5,019 bases of DNA from an uncultured Ruminococcus sp. (GTDB taxonomy: Bacteria > Bacillota > Clostridia > Oscillospirales > Ruminococcaceae): contig CALGTT010000022.1 of NCBI GenBank assembly GCA_937901485.1, forward strand, positions 1-5,019. The letters run 5' to 3'. Made by a program: the position numbers and the translations under genes. Positions 1-5,019 of the stretch are shown here, in pieces. Within the stretch, counting starts at the first letter, position 1. The number at the start of each line of letters is the position of its first letter. The notes beneath the pieces were generated by a model, which did not search any database, was not told the DNA's origin, and worked only from the letters and a program-made list of their open reading frames with translations.

Positions 1-503
1 GGCTGCATGGCGATGACTCCGGCAATGGCAACGCGCTGTTTCTGTCCGCCGGAAAGCTGTGTCGGCGCGTGCTTGCGGTAATGGTACATCTTGACGGCTT
101 TCAGGGCATCGTCCACGCGCTGCCGGATCTCCTCCGGCGCAACGCCGAGGTTTTCCGGCGCAAATGCCACATCCTCCTCGACAATGGTCGCAACGATCTG
201 GTTATCCGGATTCTGGAACACCATGCCGGCTTTCTGGCGGATCGCAAAAAGATTGTCCTCCTGCGCGGTATCCATGCCGTCCACATACATTTTGCCCTCA
301 TCGGGGACAAGAATAGCATTGATATGCTTGGCAAAGGTGGACTTGCCGCTGCCGTTGTGTCCGAGCACTGCCACAAAGCTGCCCTTTTCCACGGAAAGGG
401 AAATATCCCTGAGAACGGGCGTTTCCTGCTTTTGCAGTGTGCCGTCCTCCGTTGTTTCCTGATAGCGGAAAATGAGGTTCTTCGCCTCTACGATCGCGCT
501 CAT
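1..503 (-). CDS. ecfA1: Energy-coupling factor transporter ATPase EcfA1, 3'-truncated by window edge
   Basis: This frame is open from the ATG at 503-501 to the left edge, giving 167 codons of a family usually near 280 residues. It encodes the ATP-hydrolysing subunit of an ECF vitamin or metal importer, a cytoplasmic ABC protein that pairs with EcfA2 and sits under EcfT and a substrate-binding S component. Visible motifs are Walker A GHNGSGKST (48-56), a Q-loop VFQNPDNQ (95-102) followed by VEEDVAFAPENLG (108-120), and the ABC signature LSGGQKQRVAIAG (150-162). The NPDNQ and VEEDVAF pattern is typical of EcfA1 rather than EcfA2. The Walker B, D-loop and H-loop lie beyond the window. The ATG overlaps the TGA of the methyltransferase gene (ATGA), and a weak GAGG sits 7 bases upstream, so translation is probably coupled. 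Substrate cannot be told from this subunit. ecfA2 and ecfT are expected next, but that is inference. Confidence 0.93.
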   Translation of the reverse strand, partial: MSAIVEAKNLIFRYQETTEDGTLQKQETPVLRDISLSVEKGSFVAVLGHNGSGKSTFAKHINAILVPDEGKMYVDGMDTAQEDNLFAIRQKAGMVFQNPDNQIVATIVEEDVAFAPENLGVAPEEIRQRVDDALKAVKMYHYRKHAPTQLSGGQKQRVAIAGVIAMQ

Positions 504-1387
504 CGGAACGCCTCGCCTGCATCATGGCTGCACCAGACTGCGGTAGAACCGCAGGGCAGGCACATGCCGCTTTCCTCCACGGGCAGACCGATCTCGTCAA
601 AATACACATGTCCGCCGTACTTCTTCGTCAGCAGGCTGTCGAGAATATAGCCCATGACGGACGGGGAAAGTCCCGTGGTATAGCTGTTGATGAGGAAGAA
701 CAGTGGCTTGTCGCTCAGGACATCCACACAGCTTTTCACGAGGTCAAAGATGCAGTTTTCGAGCTTCCAGACCTCGCCGCCCGGCCCTCTGCCGTAGCTG
801 GGCGGATCCATGATAATGGCATCGTATTTCTTGCCGCGGCGGATTTCACGCTGGGTGAATTTCTCACAGTCATCCACGATCCAGCGGATGGGCTTATCCT
901 GCAAGCCCGATAATGCGGCATTTTCCCTTGCCCACTGCACCATGCCCTTGGACGCGTCCACATGGCATACCGATGCGCCGGCATTGGCACAGGCAAGCGT
1001 TGCACCGCCCGTATAGGCAAAGAGATTCAGGACGCTGATCTCCCGTCCGGCACTGCGGATGAGTCCGTCCATAAAATCCCAGTTGACTGCCTGCTCCGGA
1101 AAGAGTCCGGTATGCTTGAAGCCCGTCGGACGGATCTGGAATTTCAGGTCGCCATAGGGCAGCTCCCATTTTTCGGGAAGCTTTGCATGGAATTCCCATT
1201 TGCCGCCGCCGCTGCTGCTGCGGTGGTAGCGTGCATCCGCCTGTGACCAGAGCTTTGCGGTTTTCGGCGTTTTCCAGATGACCTGCGGATCGGGGCGGAT
1301 CAGACTCACCCCGTTCCAGATCTCCAGCTTTTCGCCGTCAGAAGTATCTATGACACGGTATGCTTTCCAGTTTCTTGCTGCTCTCAA
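500..1387 (-). CDS. Class I SAM-dependent methyltransferase, RlmI-like, no PUA domain
   Basis: The predicted protein has 295 residues. It belongs to the COG1092-like Rossmann-fold methyltransferases related to the 23S rRNA enzyme RlmI, but has no N-terminal PUA domain. An N-terminal region carries RPDPQVIW (31-38) and a YHRSSSGGG segment (54-62). The SAM site follows: motif I NLFAYTGGAT (121-130), an acidic residue in HVDAS (142-146), VDDCEKF (171-177), and motif IV DPPSYGRG (194-201). The segment where RlmI has its catalytic cysteine reads INSYTTGLS (233-241), with no cysteine. A 23S m5C1962 assignment is therefore doubtful; an N-methyltransferase or another RNA target is possible, and I do not know the substrate. 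The start is TTG, chosen because AAGGAG lies 8 bases upstream and no in-frame ATG exists there. The gene follows glmM by 12 bases and overlaps ecfA1 by 4. Methyltransferase identity is firm; substrate is unknown. Confidence 0.9.
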   Translation of the reverse strand: MRAARNWKAYRVIDTSDGEKLEIWNGVSLIRPDPQVIWKTPKTAKLWSQADARYHRSSSGGGKWEFHAKLPEKWELPYGDLKFQIRPTGFKHTGLFPEQAVNWDFMDGLIRSAGREISVLNLFAYTGGATLACANAGASVCHVDASKGMVQWARENAALSGLQDKPIRWIVDDCEKFTQREIRRGKKYDAIIMDPPSYGRGPGGEVWKLENCIFDLVKSCVDVLSDKPLFFLINSYTTGLSPSVMGYILDSLLTKKYGGHVYFDEIGLPVEESGMCLPCGSTAVWCSHDAGEAFR

Positions 1388-1395
1388 TCCATTCT

Positions 1396-1401
1396 CTCCT
1401 T
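1396..1401 (-). promoter_or_regulatory. Ribosome-binding site selecting the TTG start of the methyltransferase gene
   Basis: AAGGAG reads from 1401 to 1396 and overlaps the TAA stop of glmM (1402-1400). It stands 8 bases before TTG (1387-1385), which opens the methyltransferase frame, but only 3 bases before an ATG (1392-1390) in another frame that meets TGA after two codons. Spacing and frame both favour TTG. The overlap with the upstream stop suggests ribosomes ending glmM can re-initiate here. Confidence 0.75.
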
Positions 1402-2752
1402 ATCTGCTTACTCTCTCATGGATCTTATCCGAAATTTCCATTGCCATTGCATTGATCTGATTGAAATCCCTGCCCTCGATCATGACACGGATCAGCGGCT
1501 CTGTACCGCTTTCACGCACGAGGATGCGTCCTGCATCGCCCAGCTCCTGTTCCTTGCGGTCAATGAGATTTGTGATCTCACTGTCATTCTTCCAGTTCTC
1601 CTTGCGGCTGTTGGGGATCTTGACATTGATCATCACCTGCGGGAACTTATCCATAACGCTTGCCAGCTCGCTCATTTTGCAGCCCTGTGCCTTGAGGATC
1701 TCTAAGATCTTCGCGCCGGAAAGCTGACCGTCGCCGGTGGTTGCTTCATCGAGGAAGATGATATGTCCGCTTTGCTCACCGCCGATATTATACCCGCCGT
1801 CAAGCATCTTTTCCAGCACATATCTGTCGCCGACATTGGCAGTGATCATCTTGATACCGTGCTTCTTGGCAAAGTATGTAAAGCCCAGATTGGACATGAC
1901 CGTTACCACGACAGCATCCTTTTTCAGTCTGCCCTGCTCCTTGTAAGCCTTTGCAGCAATGGCGATGAGCTTATCGCCGTCCACCAGCTCACCGGTTTCA
2001 TCCACGGCAAGACATCTGTCCGCGTCACCGTCAAAGGCAAGACCGATGTCACACTTGTTGGCAACCACAAATTCCATCAGGTCTTCCATATGTGTGGAAC
2101 CGCAGTCCTTGTTGATGTTTGTTCCGTCCGGCTCTGCGTGGATCAGCAGAACCTCCGCGCCGAGTCTTGTGAACAGCTCCTTTGCCGTTGCTGAAGAACT
2201 GCCGTTTGCACAGTCAAGTGCCACGCGCAGACCTGTGGGCTTTGTCTGAATGCTTTCGGCAATATGGGAAATATATTCCTCCGCCGCAGTGTCGGAATGT
2301 GTGATCCTGCCGACCTCTGTGCCGCTGACGAGCTGTACCTTTTCGGGGGTATCGAGGATCAGAGCCTCGATCTCCGCTTCGATCTCATCGGAGAGCTTGT
2401 AGCCGGTGGAGGAAAACAGCTTGATGCCGTTGAATTCCACGCTGTTGTGGGATGCAGAGATCATCACGCCCGCATCCGCATTGTATTTTCTGACAAGGTA
2501 TGCCACTGCCGGAGTCGGCACAACGCCGAGGATCTCCGCATCCGCGCCAACGGAGCAGATGCCTGCGCACATTGCGGCTTCCAGAATATCGGAAGAAATT
2601 CTGGTGTCCTTGCCGATCAGAATTTTCGGACGATGGCTGGAGTGCTTTGTCAGGACAAGTGCAGCAGCTCTGCCGATCTGCATAGCAAGCTCACATGTCA
2701 GTTCTGTAACTGCAATGCCTCTTGCTCCATCTGTACCGAATAGTCTACCCAT
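1400..2752 (-). CDS. glmM: Phosphoglucosamine mutase GlmM
   Basis: This complete 450-residue protein matches the usual family length of about 445-450. GlmM converts glucosamine-6-phosphate to glucosamine-1-phosphate in the cytoplasm; GlmU then makes UDP-GlcNAc for peptidoglycan. All four alpha-D-phosphohexomutase signatures are present: the N-terminal GRLFGTDGARG (2-12), the phosphoserine loop ISASHNS (98-104, catalytic Ser101), the metal-binding DGDADR (241-246), the sugar-binding GGEQSGH (324-330), and the C-terminal phosphate-binding RESGTEP (413-419). Autophosphorylation or phosphorylation of Ser101 is expected from the family. The ATG at 2752-2750 is preferred because AAGGAG lies 9 bases upstream and the family begins at MGRLFGTDG. 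The frame is open for 15 codons further up, back to a TTG at 2797, but that extension runs into a hairpin and looks unlike protein. The gene lies after the putative ruvB terminator and heads the glmM-methyltransferase-ecfA1 group. Confidence 0.98.
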   Translation of the reverse strand: MGRLFGTDGARGIAVTELTCELAMQIGRAAALVLTKHSSHRPKILIGKDTRISSDILEAAMCAGICSVGADAEILGVVPTPAVAYLVRKYNADAGVMISASHNSVEFNGIKLFSSTGYKLSDEIEAEIEALILDTPEKVQLVSGTEVGRITHSDTAAEEYISHIAESIQTKPTGLRVALDCANGSSSATAKELFTRLGAEVLLIHAEPDGTNINKDCGSTHMEDLMEFVVANKCDIGLAFDGDADRCLAVDETGELVDGDKLIAIAAKAYKEQGRLKKDAVVVTVMSNLGFTYFAKKHGIKMITANVGDRYVLEKMLDGGYNIGGEQSGHIIFLDEATTGDGQLSGAKILEILKAQGCKMSELASVMDKFPQVMINVKIPNSRKENWKNDSEITNLIDRKEQELGDAGRILVRESGTEPLIRVMIEGRDFNQINAMAMEISDKIHERVSR

Positions 2753-2761
2753 AGTAATTAA

Positions 2762-2767
2762 CTCCTT
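2762..2767 (-). promoter_or_regulatory. Ribosome-binding site of glmM
   Basis: AAGGAG reads from 2767 to 2762, 9 bases before the ATG at 2752. It decides the glmM start against an in-frame upstream TTG at 2797 that has no comparable site. Confidence 0.85.
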
Positions 2768-2780
2768 AAACTGTAATTTT

Positions 2781-2820
2781 AAACAGAACACGCACAAAGC
2801 CGTCAGGCGGTCTTTGCGCG
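2781..2820 (-). terminator. Probable intrinsic terminator after ruvB
   Basis: Read on the minus strand, the arms are 2820-2808 (CGCGCAAAGACCG) and 2802-2791 (CGGCTTTGTGCG), around a 5-base loop. They pair over 12 positions with one bulged A and one G-U pair. The next ten bases (2790-2781) are TGTTCTGTTT, seven of them T. The hairpin begins about 9 bases past the ruvB stop, as expected for a terminator. The T-run is interrupted, so termination may be partial, and no folding energy was computed. On the plus strand no T-run follows, so it is not bidirectional. Confidence 0.65.
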
Positions 2821-2828
2821 GTGCTGCC

Positions 2829-3887
2829 TTAATCTATCAGCGGAAGCTGATCCGCTGCACCGGCATCCGATGTGACCGGATAGCCGAGGTGTTCGTAAGC
2901 AAGCCGCGTCACACAGCGTCCGCGCGGCGTTCGCGACAAAAAGCCAAGCTGCATCAGGAAGGGTTCGCACACATCCTCCAGCGTGACAGCCTCCTCACCG
3001 AGCGCGGCCGCAAGGGTTTCGAGTCCCACAGGGCCGCCGCCGTAGCCGCGGATGATCATGTCGAGCATCCTGCGGTCGATGCTGTCAAGTCCGAGATGGT
3101 CGATCTCCAGTCTGTCCAGTGCAATTCTGGCGATCTCCTCGGTGATCTTTCCGTCACCGATGACATCCGCAAAGTCACGCGCACGCTTGAGCAGGCGGTT
3201 GGCGATTCGCGGTGTGCCCCTCGATCTGCCGGCGATCTCCAGTGCACCGTCCGTGGTGCAGGGGATGCCGAGGATCATGCTGCTGCGGCGCACGATGTCC
3301 GCAAGCTGTTCAGGGCTGTACAGCTCCAGACGCTGTACCACGCCGAATCGGTCGCGAAGCGGCGCAGAGAGCTGTCCGGCTCTCGTGGTCGCACCGACCA
3401 GCGTAAATTCCGGCAGATCCACGCGCAGAGAACGCGCGGACGGACCTTTCCCGACCATGATGTCAATGGCGTGATCCTCCAGTGCCGGATACAGGATCTC
3501 CTCTACGGCACGGCTCAGACGGTGGATCTCGTCAATGAACAGAACATCACCGGGGGAAAGATTGGTCAGGATCGCAGCAAGATCACCGGGGCGTTCGATT
3601 GCCGGGCCGGTGGTGATGCGCAGGTTGACACCCATTTCATGGGCAATGATCGCGGAAAGCGTGGTCTTGCCAAGTCCGGGCGGACCGTAAAGCAGCACAT
3701 GGTCGAGTGCTTCGCCGCGCCGCTTTGCCGCTTCGATGTAGATGGCAAGATTCTCCTTGACCTTATCCTGACCGATGTATTCGGCAAGTGTCTGCGGACG
3801 CAGACCTTTTTCCAGAATGTAGTCCTCCTGCGACTCTATCGGGGAGACAAGTCTGTTTTCTGCGGAAAAATCTGCTGTTTCAATCAT
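2829..3887 (-). CDS. ruvB: Holliday junction branch migration ATPase RuvB
   Basis: This complete 352-residue protein is slightly longer than the common 330-345. RuvB is the AAA+ hexameric motor that, with RuvA bound to the junction, drives branch migration in recombinational repair. Seen in order are IGQDKVKENL (38-47), Walker A GPPGLGKT (68-75), the TTGPAIERPGD segment (92-102), Walker B LFIDEIHR (116-123), the GKGPSARS segment (146-153), sensor 1 ATTRAG (166-171), the arginine-finger region RDRFG (178-182), sensor 2 GTPRIANR (224-231), and the DNA-binding winged helix ending in EPFLMQLGFLSRTPRGR (308-324). GGGAGG at 3900-3895, 7 bases before the ATG, supports the start. An acidic tail follows the winged helix and ends QLPLID. 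ruvB sits 24 bases after an SseB-like gene and downstream of ruvA, so the pair is split but probably co-transcribed. In many bacteria ruvAB is SOS-controlled, but the promoter is outside the window. Confidence 0.98.
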   Translation of the reverse strand: MIETADFSAENRLVSPIESQEDYILEKGLRPQTLAEYIGQDKVKENLAIYIEAAKRRGEALDHVLLYGPPGLGKTTLSAIIAHEMGVNLRITTGPAIERPGDLAAILTNLSPGDVLFIDEIHRLSRAVEEILYPALEDHAIDIMVGKGPSARSLRVDLPEFTLVGATTRAGQLSAPLRDRFGVVQRLELYSPEQLADIVRRSSMILGIPCTTDGALEIAGRSRGTPRIANRLLKRARDFADVIGDGKITEEIARIALDRLEIDHLGLDSIDRRMLDMIIRGYGGGPVGLETLAAALGEEAVTLEDVCEPFLMQLGFLSRTPRGRCVTRLAYEHLGYPVTSDAGAADQLPLID

Positions 3888-3911
3888 ATGACTGCCTCCC
3901 GATCAAGTGGT

Positions 3912-4637
3912 TTATTTCTCAAAAAATCGCTTCTTTCTGGTATAGAATGGGATGACCTCCTCAACCGCCTTGCGTGCGTTTGCCTGTTCATAGCTGAGGA
4001 AGCACAGGTGATCGCCGCTTTTGAGTGAGGGGGAAAGATGTCTTGCAAGCGGCACGAACAGCTTGCGGGTATTGCCGATCATATCAACGATGATGAGCAC
4101 CTGCGGCTTTTCGCTGCCGCGTGTCATCTCCATGATGAATGCACGGTCAACGTTCGGCTGCTTGGCAAAGAACTTGTTTGCCGCCCTTGTGATATGGGAG
4201 AGCGAACGCTGCGGCATACGATAAGTAATGGTTTCTGCCTCGTTATAGGAGATCGCCTTGATGTGGAGATTTCTGGCGATCATCAGGATGCTCTTGATCT
4301 CCGGTGAGCTGAATTCCTTGCCGTAGGAATTGGGGTTGAGCACAGCAGATGCATTCTGGATGAGGTCAAAAAAGCGCAGGCAGTTGAGCTTGTAGCATTC
4401 GACATAACGCTTTGCAAACTGCTGGAGTGCGCGGCGGCTGGTGAAAAACGGAATGAACAGATCGCCTTCCGGATTCTGAATGGTGATCAGATCCATCTGC
4501 ACGCCCTCATTATTCTCACCGTGCTTCACAGGATTCTTGCAGATCACATAGATGTCACTGCGGATGAGCGTCTGTAAAAATACGGAACGCTTGGAAGGAT
4601 CATTAATGGCGGCTTTTAATAATTCGTCGAGATTCAT
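3912..4637 (-). CDS. SseB-domain protein located between ruvA and ruvB
   Basis: The predicted protein has 241 residues. It has no signal peptide or membrane segment, so it is probably cytoplasmic. The N-terminal half resembles the SseB N-terminal domain: a helix, the strand SDIYVICKNP (27-36), then DLFIPFFTSRRALQQF (59-74), where the pFTS-plus-helix element is characteristic, and LNPNSYGKEFSSPEI (100-114). The C-terminal half (about 140-241) resembles the SseB C-terminal domain, with VDRAFIMEM (163-171), PQVLIIVDM (178-186) and a basic, aromatic end (KKRFFEK). The name comes from the E. coli serine-sensitivity gene sseB; the biochemical function is not established, and I make no claim about it here. 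The ATG at 4637 is chosen because GGAGGA lies 7 bases upstream; an in-frame TTG at 4652 overlaps that site and is unlikely. Gaps are 33 bases from ruvA and 24 to ruvB. The family call rests on motif recognition. Confidence 0.75.
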   Translation of the reverse strand: MNLDELLKAAINDPSKRSVFLQTLIRSDIYVICKNPVKHGENNEGVQMDLITIQNPEGDLFIPFFTSRRALQQFAKRYVECYKLNCLRFFDLIQNASAVLNPNSYGKEFSSPEIKSILMIARNLHIKAISYNEAETITYRMPQRSLSHITRAANKFFAKQPNVDRAFIMEMTRGSEKPQVLIIVDMIGNTRKLFVPLARHLSPSLKSGDHLCFLSYEQANARKAVEEVIPFYTRKKRFFEK

Positions 4638-4644
4638 AGCTGTT

Positions 4645-4650
4645 TCCTCC
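4645..4650 (-). promoter_or_regulatory. Ribosome-binding site fixing the SseB-like start
   Basis: GGAGGA reads from 4650 to 4645, 7 bases before ATG 4637-4635. The alternative TTG at 4652-4650 overlaps this site, which shortens the predicted protein from 246 to 241 residues. A short inverted repeat (CCAAA/TTTGG, 4665-4649) covers its first two bases. Confidence 0.8.
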
Positions 4651-4670
4651 AAATAGATAGTTTGGCTGGT

Positions 4671-5019
4671 TTATTTCGTTCGTCTTCCCATTTCACGAAG
4701 GGTCAGACGGATGAGTTCCTCAGCGGAAAGATCCTCGCTCTGTCGGAGAAGCACGGGCATGACCTCCTCCTGATGGTAGCCAAGGACGCACAATGCAGCA
4801 AGTGCCTCGGACAAATTGTCCGTTCCGGACACATTGCCGGCGGCAGGCATCGCCTGCATTGCAGGGTTGGTATTGGCAAGCATATCTTTCAGATCGACCA
4901 CGATGCGCTCTGCGGATTTCTTTCCCACGCCCTTGACCTTTGTCAGGGCGGAGCTGTCGCCAGAGGCAACGAGAAGGGCAAAGCGGTTCGGTGTCAGATC
5001 GGAGAGGATCGCGATCGCC
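4671..5019 (-). CDS. ruvA: Holliday junction DNA helicase subunit RuvA, 5'-truncated by window edge
   Basis: Only the last 115 codons and the TAA stop are inside the window; the family averages about 200 residues, so roughly the first 85 (the OB-fold domain) are missing. RuvA tetramers bind the four-way junction and load RuvB rings. The visible part starts in the helix-hairpin-helix domain: LSDLTPNRFALL, then the second HhH motif LTKVKGVGKKSAERIVVDLK, which contacts the DNA backbone. A variable, Ala/Gly/Asn-rich linker follows (about 4785-4880). The C-terminal domain III, which binds RuvB, contains EALAALCVLGY and LSAEELIRLTLREM. A GTG within the HhH region (4928) could look like a start but lies inside conserved sequence, so the true start is upstream of the window. 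The protein ends in the basic GRRTK. The next gene begins 33 bases on. Confidence 0.96.
   Translation of the reverse strand, partial: AIAILSDLTPNRFALLVASGDSSALTKVKGVGKKSAERIVVDLKDMLANTNPAMQAMPAAGNVSGTDNLSEALAALCVLGYHQEEVMPVLLRQSEDLSAEELIRLTLREMGRRTK

Noticed and set aside
69..650. Plus-strand open frame of 193 codons opposite ecfA1 and the end of the methyltransferase.
   Set aside because: The minus strand carries clear Walker A, Q-loop and ABC signature motifs here. The plus-strand product shows no domain and crosses the gene junction.
1202..1219. Triplet run (AGC)3(GGC)3 on the minus strand, a possible unstable microsatellite.
   Set aside because: Only three copies of each triplet, in a Ser-Ser-Ser-Gly-Gly-Gly segment that I recall as Ser/Gly-rich in this methyltransferase family. 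Protein constraint explains it well enough.
2753..2797. Upstream extension of GlmM by 15 residues from a TTG.
   Set aside because: It begins inside the terminator hairpin, lacks a ribosome-binding site, and the family starts at MGRLFGTDG with AAGGAG properly placed before it.
2406..4028. Very long plus-strand open frame (540 codons) antisense to glmM and ruvB.
   Set aside because: It spans two strongly conserved minus-strand genes and the intergenic terminator. Its translation is rich in Arg, Ser and Ala with no recognisable domain, and no good ribosome-binding site precedes it. It is a by-product of codon bias on the other strand.
4926..4928. GTG as the start of a short 85-residue gene at the ruvA end.
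   Set aside because: The frame continues upstream without a stop through the conserved HhH region of RuvA, so this GTG is an internal valine.
5011..5018. GCGATCGC octamer, the same as the cyanobacterial HIP1 repeat.
   Set aside because: It is a single clear copy within the ruvA coding sequence (Ala-Ile-Ala), and nothing else suggests a cyanobacterium.

Overview
The window is about 5 kb of compact bacterial chromosome, with every gene on the minus strand and hence read from position 5019 towards position 1. It has moderate-to-high GC, strong purine-rich ribosome-binding sites (GGAGG or AAGGAG) before most genes, and very short gaps. The gene set is RuvAB, a 450-residue GlmM, an ECF-type transporter ATPase and an RlmI-like methyltransferase without a PUA domain. 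Together these point to a Clostridia member of the Firmicutes, most likely a Ruminococcus or Oscillospiraceae relative. The lineage is an inference from protein character and organisation, not from a marker search.

Upstream block (5019 to 2829): the C-terminal half of ruvA enters from the right edge. It is followed by an SseB-domain protein gene (4637-3912) and then complete ruvB (3887-2829). Gaps of 33 and 24 bases and no visible terminator suggest one transcript. RuvA and RuvB form the Holliday-junction branch-migration motor. The SseB-like gene between them has no established role in recombination and is the oddest item of context. A hairpin followed by a T-rich run starts about 9 bases after the ruvB stop and probably ends this transcript.

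Downstream block (2752 to 1): complete glmM (phosphoglucosamine mutase, on the route to UDP-GlcNAc and peptidoglycan) is followed after 12 bases by an RNA-methyltransferase-like gene that starts at TTG. That gene overlaps, through ATGA, the start of ecfA1, the ATPase of an energy-coupling-factor vitamin transporter, which runs off the left edge. The last two genes look translationally coupled. Only about 28 bases lie between the putative ruvB terminator and the glmM ribosome-binding site, so whether glmM has its own promoter there or depends on read-through is open.

I found no tRNA, rRNA, CRISPR array, insertion sequence, phage gene or attachment site. No non-coding stretch exceeds about 80 bases. 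The window is mostly core housekeeping DNA and I do not see a clear new system. The points worth a second look are the SseB-like gene inside ruvAB, a clamp-binding-like peptide at the RuvB C-terminus, a methyltransferase lacking the m5C catalytic cysteine, and its competing start codons.
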